Part shown: piece by piece, positions 48,240 through 60,400 of the stretch
How positions within the stretch are numbered: position 1 is the first letter of the stretch
How the letters are laid out: the number at the start of each line of letters is the position of its first letter
Notes under the pieces: model-generated
Database searches by the model: none
The model's input: the letters and a program-made list of their open reading frames with translations, nothing else
Told to the model about the DNA's origin: nothing
Position numbers and translations under genes: made by a program
NCBI RefSeq assembly: GCF_022682495.2
Contig: NC_071396.1
Location: forward strand, 22,007,735 to 22,071,734
Direction of reading: 5' to 3'
Length of the DNA: 64,000 nucleotides
Source of the DNA: Desmodus rotundus
Lineage: Eukaryota > Chordata > Mammalia > Chiroptera > Phyllostomidae

Positions 48240-48850
48240 GCCTTCCGGGTGGGTCTACCAGGGCGCCACCCAGATGTGCGATTAGGGAAGTGACCTAAGG
48301 GTGGTTGGAAGAGATGGAGGGGAGGAGAGGGACTCGCTTAGACAGATGGGAGAAAGTGGGGAGAAAGCAGACGGCACTGGGAAAGAGCTGGGCGGGTGCA
48401 TTTCCAACGCGAAATAGAAACCCAGCTTTCTGCACCTTCTGGCCGCGCCGGACTGGTCCCAGAGCCCCCTCCCGACGTTGAGCGGCCGTCCTGGGACGCA
48501 GGCGGTGGTCCGTGCCCAGCCCCTAGGCTGCTGACTCACCTCCTTCACCCCTCCTCTTTGGTTCATGCCAGGAGGCTACCGGAGCAACCGCAGGTAGCTC
48601 CTGATAAACACGCGCGTGTAAAACTAACATACATGAGAGTGTGCCAAGAGCCAGAGGCCTGGCACCAAACTAGCACGAGCTCCGGGGGGTTAGAGGGACT
48701 ACGGTGATGGAGGAGCGGGAAGAATCTCCCTGGAACTAGAGGAGGCCCAGGGTCCTTCAAAGGTGAGAATCTCGTGAATGAAAACACACAGGTGTGCGCA
48801 GAGGTCGGTATGAGCTGGATGAGGAGTATAAGGATGGACCAGGCTGAATT
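48240..48850. other. Upstream flank of DISC1, no gene recognised
   Basis: GC falls away from the CpG island. The stretch is purine-rich near 48300-48380 ('gatggaggggaggagaggga'). No known repeat, exon or conserved motif recognised. Confidence 0.6.
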
Positions 48851-51800
48851 CAGTGGTACTGACCACCAGGCAGAGGTCTGGATTCGGTGATGTGGGTTAG
48901 AAAGTGCTCTTAACAGTGTTGGGTTGGTTCACTGGAACGCGGAGCAGAGCTGGCTGACACTGAGTGGAGTGGGAACACCAGAGTGCCGTGGTGTGCTGCG
49001 CAGGAAGCGTCCGAGGCTTGAGGAGACGGGAATGTTCCAGTGGATTTACCATGTAAGGCCTTTTTGCCCACTCCAGGGGGGCCCACGGCCCACACCGTTC
49101 ACCACGCCCCTGATAAATAACTGTGGCCCAGCATCCTTGCTCCTTCCTCACTCTTCTCTGTAGGTCGGGACTTATGGAGGGAACTGTGACCACTGAACGG
49201 GGAACCTTAAGTGCACTGGGCATCATTGGTTCCCAGGGCGACAGGAGCCGAATGGTGGCGATGAATGGCTGAAGGCAAGGTGGGCATGGTTCCCGTAGTG
49301 GACTGTAGTGGACGGCAGAGTCAGACAGCGGTGAGAACGGTGAGTCCGCAGACACACCAATGGCACGCCAGTGCTCCTGGAAGTCAAGTAGATGGGGAGT
49401 CTGCTAGATTCTGCCTCCATCTGTGTGAGCAGAAACGGTTTAGGTCAAGTGAATGAAAGCCCAACTTGAATTACCAACACAGAGAGGCCCAGCTCTGTAA
49501 TCAACATCCAGCCTTAAGTCAGTTTACAGACCAAGAATTCTTTGAATGAAGGTAGATGTTGGTCTCCTCAAGGAAGGCCACTGACCAAAATTTACACTGT
49601 TAATATTTCTTCCGGAGGGACGTATGGCCTTCCACAGGGCGACTGCACACTGGAGACAAGGAAATAGACTTTGGGGGAATTACTGGGCACTAGCTCTGAA
49701 CAGACACTGGTTCCAAGAGACGCAAACCGTCACTGTGGTCCCCCAGTCAGAGTGGGGGCTTATGGAGGTCAGGTGATCCCTGGAGTTTTAACTCAGACCC
49801 GTTTCACCATGGGTCCCTGCTCCCATCCTGTGGGCATTTCCCAGTTCCAGAATGCACGGTTGGACAGACATACTCAGCCACTGGCAGGATCCCCCCACAG
49901 TCCCCCGACCTGTGGAACAACAGCTATTATGACGGGGAAGACAAATGAAGGCCACTACACCTGCCGCCACCTGGGAAAAGCGTTAATGGAAAGCAACACT
50001 GCATTCCAAGGGGGACTGAAGAGGTCGGTGTCACCATCAAGGACTTGAAGGATGCAGTGCGGTGATTCCCCAGCCCATCCCTCCCACTCAGCTTGCCGCT
50101 GGGGCCCATGCAGAAAACAGATGGATCTTGGAAGATGACAGTGGATTATCAGAAACTTGACCAGATGGCAGTTCCAACTGCAGCTTCGACAGCAGCTGTC
50201 CTTCCACTGTCTGAGCAAATCAGCACATCCCCTAGTACCTGATATGCAGGTGTTGGTCTGGCAAACGGTTTCTCCCAGCCCTGTTAGTAAACGCCACCAG
50301 AAGCAGCTTTCCTTCCCCTGGCGAGACCAGCAATACACCCTCACTGCCCGACATCAGGGCTATATCTACTCTCCAGCCCTATGTCATAATCTAGCCAAGC
50401 AAGACCTTATTGCCCTTCCCTCCACGAGACTTCACAGCGGCCCGTCACAGTTGACATCATGCTGTTTGGACCTAGTCAACAGGAAGTGGTAATTACTCCA
50501 GGCTGCTTGACGAGCCATTTGCATGCCAGAGGGTGTGAAATCAATCTGACAAAAATTGGGGGGTCCCCCAGGTCAGCAGATCTTCTACACGTTGAGTGGG
50601 ATAGGGCAACCTTTCTAAGATCAAGGATAAGTCCTTGTATTTGGCCTTTCCTACAACCGAAAGAGGAGGCACAACACCTAATGGTTTTCTTTGGGTTTTT
50701 GTAGCAACACATCCCTCACCTGAGTGTGCTACTCAAGCCCATTACCACGTGACCGCAAACACTGCTGGTTCTGAGTGAGGCCCAGCACCAGAGGAGGCTC
50801 TGCAACAAGTCCAGGCCGCCATTCAAGCTGCCCAGCTCCTTGGGCCGTGTGACCCAGCAGACCAGGGCTACCAGAAGTGTCAGCGGGGAAGAGATGCTGA
50901 GAGAGGCTTTGTCAGACCCCTACAGTGAATCACATCACAGGCCCCTAAGATTTGGGAGCCAAGCCTCTGTGGATAACCACTCTCGTGTTGAGAAACAGCT
51001 TTCACTTACTACTGGGACCTGGCAAAGACTGAGCTTTTAACCATGAGCCACCACGTTACCGTGCAACCTGGGCTGCCTGCCCATCACGAACTGGGTGAAG
51101 TGTGACCCACAAGCCCTAAGGTTAGACACGCGTCTGTTCTCACTGGCACTGATACAGTTAAATACAGACTTCCCTTCCCTGTACACTGTGTTTCTGCCAA
51201 AACTACCGTCTGTGGACTTCAAGAATGCCTTATCCACACAGCGCTGCTTCTGATCGAAGAACTCCCTGCACAGTGAATGAAGGGTAGCAACAGACCCACG
51301 CGCACAAAATTCACTAGTCTTACCACGTTCCCTATTCTCCTGAAGCAACTGGCTCCACAGAACAATGGAACGGCCTTTCGAGGACTCCATTACAGCTAGG
51401 TGGCCACACCTCGCAGGCCCCAGGCAAGGTTCTCCAGGAGGCCCCAAGTGTAGTCTCTGAAATCAGTGTCCAATATAGAGGGTGCCGTTTCTCCCATAGC
51501 CAGGACCCAAAGGTCCAGGAATCAAGGGACGGAAATGGGAGTGGACCACTCACTACTAGCCCTCGTGGTCCACTAACAAAGTTTTCCTTCCCGTTCCCAC
51601 AAAGTATGTCCCGCTGACCTACGGGTGTTAGTTCCACAGGGAGGAATGCTTCCACCAGGCGACACAGCAATGATTCCATTTCACCGGAAGTTCAGGCAGC
51701 CGCCTGCCCCCACCCCCAGGCTCACCACCAGATGCTTCTCTGCGCCCCACAGAGGAAGCAGACACCACGCGGCATCAACCTCCCATAGACTTCTGTAGCA

Positions 51801-52020
51801 GCCCCTTTCGCGGTCCTACTCCAACAGGGGACATGCCCAGCTCCCAGATTTTCCACAAACCGACGGACTCACCCAGGCCATCCTGGTTGAAGACCTTTCT
51901 AGACGTTTGCTTCTCCAGCACCACCCACAGTTGTGTAAGGTCTAATTTCTAGAATATATGCCCAATTCCACCACACTCTCAACAGTTCTGCTTCTCCAAC
52001 GGAACCTCACTGATAAACCT
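48850..52020 (+). mobile_element. Degraded endogenous retrovirus: protease/pol remnants and 3' LTR
   Basis: A plus-strand retroviral relic upstream of DISC1, in the opposite orientation. About 49650-51050 is homologous to retroviral protease and reverse transcriptase, broken into several frames (49671-50048, 50157-50492, 50459-50704) by stops and frameshifts; the catalytic YxDD region near 50440-50470 is damaged. The flank from about 48850 looks like older internal sequence, and about 51500-52020 looks like the 3' LTR, whose end 'ctgcttctccaacggaacct' resembles the usual LTR terminus. Class is unassigned (class III suspected). No intact gene, no env recognised, and no infectious potential. 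Confidence 0.75.
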
Positions 52021-52029
52021 ATTGACTCC

Positions 52030-52780
52030 AAATCTCTGGTATCAATACTACAGAAGTCTTCCTGTAGTTTTATGATTACTTTCTTATTCTGACACAATGC
52101 TGTATTACTTAGGACTCTTTTCATCGCAATTAGGCAAAACTAATATACTTTCATTTAAGTAAAATGAATTTTGGTGAGGAAATTCCAGGAGGAAGTTCAC
52201 GGAGTCCAAAGACATAATGAAACTGGTCCTCTGGAAAGACAAAAGCCAACTTCTGAGAAGCCAGCAGGACCTTGGCGATTTCTCTCCTCCCTGCTGCTTT
52301 CTGCACATCTGCTTCCCACCTCTCCGGAGTTCACGTGTGCCTGAGCCAGCCACCTGGAGGGCCTGACCCTGGTGGGGCCAAGGCTAACGCTCTGGGAGGG
52401 AGATCCTGATTGGCCCAGAGTCAATCAGGAGCCCTCCTCTCGTGCCATCGAGGAGGTGGGGCCGAGTGCGCAGTTGGGAGAAACACAGCCCCCTGGAAAC
52501 CACCCCTGAACACGGGGGTGAGGGCCGGGCAGCGGAGCACTGCACACTGGCCAGCCAACCCCGAATGTGTCTCCGTTAAATGTCATAGTGAGGGCCGGGT
52601 GCCAGGTGCCCTGGTACTTATGAGCCAAGAAATGACACCTTTAGCTCTCCTCTGCTTTTAATGCCGTTCCTACCCTGGCTGTTACCCAGCAGCTCTCGCC
52701 ACGGACTTCAGGTCTGCGTACTGAGATGTGCAAAGGGTGTCTACAGGAACCGTAACAGAGCAAATGATGAAGGGACAACT
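52030..52780. other. Intergenic stretch, repeat-like edges, no gene
   Basis: The portion 52085-52230 ('taggactcttttcatcgcaa', 'caaaactaatatactttcat', 'tggtgaggaaattccaggag') has the look of an old DNA-transposon or LTR fragment that I cannot classify. The rest is unique. No conserved frame on either strand. Confidence 0.45.
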
Positions 52781-52784
52781 GTTC

Positions 52785-53345
52785 TATCAATATTTTTTAT
52801 TGAATTTATCAGGGTCACGTTGGTTAATAAGATTATATATAAATTCTATATTAATAAAATAATACAGCACCTGTATATTGTTTTGTGTGTTTACCACCCA
52901 AAATCATGCCTCTTTCCATCACCATTTATCCCCCTTTACCCTCTTCCACCTGCCCGCACCCCCATTTCCTCTGGTAATGACCCTACTTTGTCTATGAGGT
53001 GTTTTGTTTTGTTTTGTTTTGTTTGGGGGGGTTGCTTAATCCCTTTACCATTTTCACCCAGGCTCCCCACCCCCTCCCCTCTGACACCTGTGAGTCTTTT
53101 CTATTGTTTGTTAGTTTCTTTTGTTCAATAGGTGCCACAAATAAGTGAAATAACATGGCGTTTGTCTTTCTTCAACTGGAGTATTTCTCTGAGCATAATG
53201 CTCTCCAGGTCCATCCATGCTGTGGCAAAAGGTAAGATTTCCCTCTTTTCGATGGCTGTGTAGTATTCCATTGTGTAAACGTACCACAGCTTTTTTTTAT
53301 CCACTCACCTACTGTTGGGCACTTGGGCTGCTTCCAAATCTTGGC
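52785..53345 (-). mobile_element. L1 3' end (minus strand)
   Basis: Begins with 'ttttttattgaatttatcag' (the complement of the tail region), contains a TTTTG repeat (53001-53024) of the 3' UTR, and runs into ORF2 complement 'taagtgaaataacatggcgt', 'tctccaggtccatccatgct', 'gctgtgtagtattccattgt' and 'gggcacttgggctgcttcca'. 5' truncated at about 53345. Moderately diverged. Confidence 0.88.
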
Positions 53346-53662
53346 TAGCACTATTTTTAACTAAAATTTTTCACAAGCTTTTCCTCATGAATACTTCCAG
53401 AATCTTCCTGAGAGCAGCAATGGAGAAACGCCATGGATGCCGGCACAACCCGAGGCTGTAGCAGAATGAGCAGTGGATCTGCTCCACTGGAATCACACAC
53501 ATCTACACACTACACTTACGCAGACGACAAACATGCATACCACAGGTGTACATTTGTAGCGAGTAGCTAGGAGCTCAGAGAGGGCAATGTATAACACTGT
53601 TGCCAAGACGGTGAATTTCAAAAATTGTGTTGAAGAATATGAAAATCTCTCAGAAGTCTGCA

Positions 53663-54100
53663 AATAATAGCTAATGTTTATTGGGCACTTACTATGATGC
53701 CAGACATCATTCTATACAATTTAAGTTTGTTAAACTTATCTCACTTTTTTTAAGATTTTACTTATTTATTTTTAGAGCGAGGGGAAGGGAGGGAGGAAGA
53801 GAGGGAGAGAAACATCAGTGTGTGGTTGCCTCTCACATGCCCCCTACTGGGGACCTGGCCCACAACCCAGGCATGTGCCCTGACCGGGAATCAAATCGGT
53901 GGCCTTCCGGTTTGCAGGAGGATGCCAACCCACTGAGTCACACCAGTCAGGGCAAACTTACTCCACTTTTGCAAAAACCCATTATCACACCCTTTATCAG
54001 ACTAGAAAACTGAGGCCCACAGAGGTTAGAACTTAGGCAAGTGGCAGAGGAGGGATTTGAACCAGGCAATCTGGCTAGAGTCCACATTCCCAACCACAAT
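53663..54100 (-). mobile_element. MIR SINE split by a Ves insertion
   Basis: MIR complement starts 'aatgtttattgggcacttac' at about 53675, breaks at 53731, and resumes after 53970 with 'tatcagactagaaaactgag', 'gaacttaggcaagtggcaga' and 'gggatttgaaccaggcaatc'. The Ves SINE at 53749-53953 lies exactly in the gap, so the MIR predates it. Confidence 0.82.
53749..53953 (-). mobile_element. Ves tRNA-derived SINE (minus strand), inside a MIR
   Basis: 'agagcgaggggaagggaggg', 'gagaaacatcagtgtgtggt', 'gcctctcacatgccccctac', 'gggacctggcccacaaccca' and the terminal 'gagtcacaccagtcagggc'. Duplicated target 'aaacttatctcactttt' (53732-53748) and 'aaacttactccactttt' (from 53954) flank it. Confidence 0.94.
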
Positions 54101-54109
54101 GATAAACAG

Positions 54110-55840
54110 TCTTTCACCAGACCAAAAATGGCACTTTCTGATGCCTGATGCAAACTCTTTCATATTATGAGACTTACACTCAGGTAATAAGTTATTCATA
54201 CCGCGGCAAGTCCACGCATAATGCCCCCCCACACTCCTTCCATCAGTTTCACTCCCAGACTAACAGAAGGTGGAATAAGACCATCATGCCTTCTATGCAA
54301 GTAACGTATCTGTCACCTCCCCTTCCAGACGGTGAGCTCTGTGAGGGCAAACGCCATGCCTTGTTCATCCCTGCAGACGCGGGCCCGAGACTTATTAGAA
54401 CGAGTAATCTAAATTGGGATTCTGATACTTGACAGGCCAGTTGATTTACTCCTCAAGCCTCCGGGCAAATTCATGGCTATGATAGATGGTCACGAGAATT
54501 CCTATGAAGTTACACAGCCAGAGCTAAAGAGGAAATATTCTCATTGAGAACAATAACAATGCTTAAACAATTCTGGGAAATTTGATTGTCTGAAGATCTC
54601 TTCTCTAAAGAAAATAAACTGGAATGAATTGGAGAAAAGGAATCTGTCTTCAACCCAGGAAATAACATTAGACAACGTGAAGCCTCTCATTTGTTCATGC
54701 CTAGAAATAGGAAGTTGGTTCAGGTTCAAATACCATCCGATAATGGCCATGCCAACGGATGTTATCATAGCTTTAGGCTAAATATATAATATCAATAACC
54801 TTCCTTTTGCAGTGCAGATACTGTCTGAAGGCTCCGGCAGCGAGATAACACATGGGAGAGTGTGGGCCCTCCTTCCGGACGTGATCTTGAGCTCGTCTTC
54901 TTCTGCCAGTCGTTAGTGGCTGCTGGAGATTTGGCATTCCAAACAGGTGTAGAGGGCCCAGGGGCCAAAGCCCTGGAGAAAGGGTGCCTTAATTTCATTC
55001 TGCATCCCCCACTCAGTGCATTTCCCACCCGTGCTTGCCTTGGTTTACTGCAAGCAACGTAGGGATGCTAATCCCACTGACGAGAATCTCTCCACTCAGA
55101 GGCTCATTCACAATCAAATTACTCAGTGTGGGAGAGCTAACACGTGTCCCTACCCTTGCTGCTCCCTGCTTTGAATAAACAGACTTTGTTCTCCAGAGAA
55201 AGTCAGTATGTACACTTACTCCAACTTCCAGCGAGAAAGACACACATGCGCCCCTGCCACGGACTCTCGTTAGTTCATTAGTTTTACCCTTCAGCCCTGA
55301 GATCTAACCTACCCCTCATCCCCCCCCCTTCACATTGACCCCGGCTGACAACTCTCTGTTGCTCCCAGTTCTCAGCATACACAGGGGACAACATTAATCA
55401 CCCTAAGAATGAGGGGCGACCTCATTGCCATTGAAAAGCTCCACAACCTCCGCCCTGCTCCCCTCCTCTCACGGCTGACTTCCAGGCTGTCTGATCCGCA
55501 CACACTCCCAGCTCCCACTTTCCTACCAGGAGAAAGGCGACCCCACAAACCGATTCCCATGCAGCCAGCAGAGGCATGTAAATGCCCCAGTACAACAGAG
55601 ACACAGTCGTAGAGAACACAGCTGAGCAAATCTCCGGAAGCCATGCCGGCAGCTCCATGGTGGACAACTGCCTGAAGCCACAAGGTGTCTCAGCAGTACA
55701 GGCACGGACTTCAGCCACCCGCACCTGGAGTGTTTTCCCCGGGAGCCCTTCCTCTCCGTGTGCTTTCCAAAGAATTGAGAAAATGGGTTCTTTAATCTTC
55801 CCTACAAACAGTTCTGTCAGTCTTTTTTAATCCTCACCCT
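54110..55840. other. Intergenic stretch, no gene recognised
   Basis: Mostly unique. An L2-like phrase occurs near 54340 ('ggtgagctctgtgagggcaa'). Open frames reach only about 100 codons and look random. Confidence 0.6.
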
Positions 55841-55841
55841 G

Positions 55842-56050
55842 GGATATGTTTATTGGTTTTGTTTTTTGAGAAAGAGGAAAGGAGAGAGAAATATCAATGC
55901 AAGACAGAAACATTGATGGGATGCCTCCCGCACTTGCCCTGACAGAGGATCAAACCCACAACCTAGGTATGTGCCGGGACCAGGGATGGAACCCACAGAC
56001 CTTTGGTGTACGGCACGGCGCTCCAACCCAAGGAGCCACCCGGCCAGGGC
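55842..56050 (-). mobile_element. Ves tRNA-derived SINE (minus strand)
   Basis: 'agaggaaaggagagagaaat', 'aacattgatgggatgcctcc', 'tgacagaggatcaaacccac', 'gggaccagggatggaaccca' and the complement of the tRNA-like head 'gagccacccggccagggc'. It carries two 'accca' blocks, the subfamily with a doubled B-box-like segment. Flanking 'cctacaaac' / 'cctgcaaac' may be a remnant duplication. Confidence 0.9.
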
Positions 56051-56059
56051 CCTGCAAAC

Positions 56060-57480
56060 CGTTACTGGTCACATCTCTCCACAAGGCTGCTCCTGGGGAA
56101 GAAAGGTTCACGCCTCTTAGCCAATTTGAAATTGGAACCCCCAAATGACTGAGGATCCTTTCTTCAATGATATGGGTGTATTTGGGGTGTTTTATTTCCT
56201 AGCTCCTTTGAAAACAAGAAGGAAACCAGATGAGTGGCTTTTAGACTGCTAGATTTCACAGGTTTGGGTAAAAAAAAAATTTAAATAAGAGAGTCAGATA
56301 TATAATATTACTAACATTTTATTGGGCCAAGTAAATTTTTTTAAAACTTTTACCAACTTCCTTCACCACTACTTCATAAAGAATGCCTTTTAACCTCAAA
56401 AAATAAAAAAGACACGGTAACAGAACCAAGGGCACTCCCTTAAATGAAATGAATTTTTGCTTTTTGAAAATTACTTTGTCCTGTGTTTTTTCCTCATTTT
56501 GCCTTGACTCGGTGAAGCGTCCAGGTCCGAGGGACCGGCGGCTCGCAGGGCCGACGGCACAGCCTCTGAGCCCGGGGGCCAGGCAGCCTCCTTCGTGTGT
56601 GGCGCAGGGTTTCACAGCAATAAACCCAAGACGATGACGAGGCTTTGTGTTCCGAAACTGTTCGCCTGTCTGTCGCGCACAAACCTGTTCATAAGGTTTT
56701 GAACTTTGGATGTGGGCTGTCAGAGGACAAGACTAGAACACAGTTGGGAACCAGACCTCCCCTACCAGTCGTCGCAGCGGCAGCCCCCAAATATTCCTGA
56801 GCGGCTGCCCCGCAGGAGCACATGGGAAGGCCGGGCCTGGCCGGTGCAGCTGGTCAGTGGAGCGTGAGCAGCGGTGATAGTGGTCAGTGGCATGTGGCAT
56901 AGCCGTCACATCTGGTGGAAGCTCTAGGAGCCTGACGCACGCCTCTCTTCTGTGATGCCTCGCGGGTGTAGGTCCTGAGATGAAGCTTCTCCCAGCCTTG
57001 CCGCAGGAGCGACCCCCGAGTAACTCTGGGGCTACGGTCCCCTGTAAACCTCCATAGAACATAGAGCATGTGCAAAAACCCCAAACAAACACGACTTACG
57101 TGAATGTAGCTGTTGAGCTGCGGATACCACGAGTGGGAACAGCACGTCTGCGATCCTGAGTTCGGAGCCGAGAGCTGTCTGCGGACTGTCCCCGGCAAAG
57201 CTCACGTTCTTCAGCTGTGTGTGCTCCCCGAAGTTCCCACTGAACTTGTTCTAGGAGGAGCAAGGCGGGCCTCCAGCGTGGAAGCTACGCTGCGGTGACG
57301 ACGTGAGCCCACGAGAGCGGTCTCCCGACAGCGCTGGGGTGGGGAGGTTCCGCAGGGCAGAGCCGCCCACCGCGGACCTGCTTGCTCCGTCCGGGCTGAA
57401 AGCAGAGGGCGAAAGGAACTCCCGGTCTGGCATCAAACAGCGTTTTAGGGGGCCTCTAGCAGATCTCCTTAAAAAACGAA
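56060..57480. other. Intergenic stretch, no gene recognised
   Basis: AT-rich to about 56460, then CpG-richer from about 56500 to 57470 ('ggcggctcgcagggccgacg'). No splice-flanked coding homology is apparent on either strand. The CpG content might mark a regulatory element or an old CpG-rich insertion. Confidence 0.45.
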
Positions 57481-57485
57481 GGGAT

Positions 57486-57717
57486 GCCTGGCCAGGTGGC
57501 TCAGTTCTTAGAGCATCGTCCCAGCACACCAACGTCGTGGGTTCGATCCCGGTCAGGGCACATATAAGAATCAACCTTCTATGTATGAATGCATACATAA
57601 GTGGGGCAACGCATCAATGTCTCTCTTTCTTTCTCCCTCTCTCCTCCTTTCCCTCCCTGCCTCCCTTCCTCTCTCTCTCTCTCAAAAAATCAATCAATAA
57701 ATAAAATTTTTAAAAAT
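57486..57717 (+). mobile_element. Ves-type SINE, variant body
   Basis: 'cctggccaggtggctcagtt' head and 'gggttcgatcccggtcaggg' B box, then an unusual 'catataagaatcaacc..atgtatgaatgcatacataa' body, 'atcaatgtctctctttcttt' and a CT-rich segment with an AATCAATCAATAAATAAAA tail. It belongs to a different subfamily from the 'gaggcaaccacaca' copies. Confidence 0.9.
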
Positions 57718-58187
57718 CTACCTTGCTTTAAAATAAACAAAAAAAGGAAGGGAAGACCTTTCTTTCTTCCGTCCACCCTGCGTCCTGGGTAAAGGATATG
57801 ATGCCTGGAGAAGCTGTGTTGGACCGTGAGGGCAAGGGCCACAGCCTGGGAACGCAGCACAGAGAAGGGGAGTCTGTCTGGGTGGCTGATGGTTTCGTCC
57901 CTTCCCGCCCTTCCTTCAGATTTCCTCTCTGCCACAGAGGAAAGCTGTTATCTTGTTTTATGTTACTACGAGTTTGTTTTTTTCTTATATGAGGCCAAAT
58001 CTAAATCTAAACTATTATACACCGTAAGTTTTTTAAATTATTTGAAAAGCAGTGTCTCATTGTTTTCAAATTTCTGTTTTTAGAATTTTCACAACTTAAA
58101 AAATAATGTATATGATTTACTTTAAAATAAGAAATATGAACTTATTAAGGAGATATATTTTTTTCAAGCCTCAACTCAAGGATACTT

Positions 58188-58352
58188 CCATTGATTTTTG
58201 TAGAGAGACAGGAAAGGGGAGAAAGAGAGAGAGAGAGAGAGAGCGCGAGCGCATCCATCGGATGCCTTCCATTGGGGCCCCAACCAGGATCGAACCTGCA
58301 ACCTTCTGGAATACAGGACGAGCTCCCACTCACGGAGCCACCCAGCCAGGGT
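58188..58352 (-). mobile_element. Ves-type SINE (minus strand), shortened
   Basis: 'attgatttttgtagagagac', a (GA)n run (58222-58243), 'atcggatgccttcc', 'ccaaccaggatcgaacctgc' and 'gagccacccagccagggt'. The middle section is shorter than in full Ves copies. Confidence 0.85.
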
Positions 58353-58803
58353 GGAGAAGTGTCCTCTTCATTACAATTGGGGTAAACGATTGGGCTGTGG
58401 CACCCACTGATGTACGACGTGGAGCAGCAGGCGGCACCGAACAGGAGGAGGCCCCAGCAAGGACTTCCTGGTGGCGAGGCTGAGAAGATGAAGGGACTCG
58501 GAAGCCGTGCCACAGTGTGACCGTCCTGGGAACCCATAGTAGGCCAAGACCCCAGGAGGAGGAGGGTGACTATAGACCTGGTGACGATCCCTGGGAATAG
58601 CTTCCCATTTCGCCAAAGATTCTCCCTGGTCCAGAGTCACCTTCCACCACCCACCCGTGGGGGCTGCTTGGAGATTGCCAGTTGACTTTCTAACCACCTG
58701 AGTTCACACAGAGCTGCCAACTCTGCAGCTGCCCTGCCCGCCTCTGTAAAAACAACTGCGCGTACATTCCACAGCCAGGTAGATGTTGAAAAAGGATCTG
58801 TGT

Positions 58804-59009
58804 AGCGCTGGCTGGTGTGGCTCAGTGGATGGAGCACCAGCCTGCAAACCAAAAGGTTGCCAGTTCAATACCCAGTCAGGGCACACGCCTGGGTTGCAGG
58901 CCAGGTCCCTAGTTGGGGGCACATGAGAGGCAACCAATTGATGTTTCTCTCCCTCTTTTTCTCCCTCCCTTCCCTTCTCTCTAAAAAATCAAATCAAATC
59001 TTTAAAAAT
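58804..59009 (+). mobile_element. Ves tRNA-derived SINE
   Basis: 'gcgctggctggtgtggctca', 'cagttcaatacccagtcagg', 'cacgcctgggttgcaggcca', 'gaggcaaccaattgatgttt', CT-rich segment and a TCAAATCAAATC tail. Full length. Confidence 0.95.
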
Positions 59010-59915
59010 TATCCATGTAAAAGATTCCTTACATTCACAAGTATATGGATGGCTCTGACGTGGCATAGCTGAAGTGCTTGGCATGCAGTGGCTGTCAATC
59101 ATTGCTAGTTTCTGCCTTCCCTTTGCCTAGTCTGCTGTTATGCATGTCACTGCCCCAGCTGAGAAGTAGGAGGGTCCAGCAGAAGTTTACTTACAGAGCC
59201 ACAAGGAGACTTCACCATTATCAGCAAGACATTTCAATCCATTCATTCTTCAAAGGAAGTCCACATCATCCACTGTCTGCGAGTCACTTAGCAGGAAACG
59301 ACCCTGACCCAGCCAGCGCTGTCGGAGGACCGTTGCTAGGCTTCACGGCTACTTTTTTTTTTTTTTTGAAAAGGCATCACTTCATTCCTGTATCATCTAC
59401 CAGGAGCCACTCGAGGCCCCAAGCACCTGCGAAAGCCTTGAACGCAGTGCAGGCTCACTGACAGGCCCAGCTGCTTCTCTGGCCCACGGCCAAGGCCAGG
59501 AGCTCATCTGAGGGCTTTCCTCCTGGGCCCTGGAAACAGCAGAGCGGCACCCCATGATCAGACCACAGGCCTCCCCAGCAGACGCAGCCTGCAGCTCTGA
59601 CCCACCAAGAAGACTGGGTCCCAATCCAGAGGCTTCCCGCCTGCCTGCTCACTAAAGACTGACCAGGAAGCTCCCGAGATGTGCTGGAGACCGCGGTTCC
59701 AGCAGCAATGCCTGGGCACCCCGGGAGTGTGAGCTGCTGCCCAGCATAGACGTGGCCATCCACCAGTTAACACGTACATAATTAGCACCGCCTGGATACA
59801 CAGTCCCGAGCCAGGCACTGAGGGGGAACAGCAAAATTGTCCGTCTGCTGGGGGGCGAGTGGGGAGAGGGCAGGGATGAGCAGGGGATGGGGGCACAGGA
59901 GGAATTTGGGGCAGT
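59010..59915. other. Intergenic stretch with a poly(T) run
   Basis: A 15-T run at about 59352-59366 is followed by GC-rich sequence that could be the 3' end of a minus-strand retrocopy, but I recognise no parent gene and see no polyadenylation signal beside it. The rest shows nothing identifiable. Confidence 0.4.
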
Positions 59916-60205
59916 AAAACGGTCCCATATGATACTGTAACGGTGGACAGGCGTTACCCATTTGTCAAAACCCAGAACCTACAGCAATAAAAGTGAACGA
60001 AAACGTCAACTGTGGCCTTCAGTTAATAATAACATATCAACATTGGCTCACCACTTGTAACAAATGGCCACAGCAACCCAAGATGTTAATAACAGGGAAA
60101 CCGTCGGGGGGGGGGGGGGCGAATATGGGGGAACTCTACTTTCTGTCCCGTTTTTCTGCAAACCGAAAACTGCTGTAACAGAGGAGATTCATTAATTTCA
60201 AATGT
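59915..60205 (+). mobile_element. Old L1 3' end
   Basis: 'catatgatactgtaacggtg', 'gcgttacccatttgtcaaaa', 'gtaacaaatggccacagcaa' and 'tctgcaaaccgaaaactgct' follow the 3' UTR of old L1M elements. Includes a G run at 60106-60119 that corresponds to the family's G-rich spot. Confidence 0.7.
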
Positions 60206-60400
60206 TTTAGCAGGCTGCTGGGAGAGGCAAGATTGGCCCACACAGAACAGATAGCACGTGGGGGCTAGGGGGAGGCAGTGGCTAAGTAGCTTTATACAGT
60301 GACAAGTGCCACCATTTCTTCCACTTGTTGCCATTCTTGGCATTTTAAACTCTAAGACTGTTAGCGTTGCAGCAGGGAGGGCCAACTAAGAATGAGCCTA

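Larger units (their letters stand above)
47380..48240 (-). promoter_or_regulatory. DISC1: CpG island with the DISC1 promoter and 5' UTR
   Basis: Dense CpG and high GC flank DISC1 exon 1, in contrast to the AT-richer surroundings. GC boxes (GGGGCGG and its complement) occur around 48108-48115, and there is no convincing TATA box, typical of a broad CpG-island promoter. Transcription runs leftward; the start site is inferred to lie in roughly 47880-48000, since human DISC1 has a short 5' UTR. A (CA)n tract at 48030-48079 and an alternating GC stretch lie just upstream of that interval. The long open frames on both strands here reflect GC richness rather than extra genes. Confidence 0.75.

Noticed and set aside
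47712..48298. Long plus-strand open frames across the CpG island
   Set aside because: They lie antisense to DISC1 exon 1 and the (CA)n tract; open only because GC-rich DNA has few stops.
59352..59900. Poly(T) followed by GC-rich text, possible minus-strand retrocopy
   Set aside because: No parent gene, polyadenylation signal or duplication identified.
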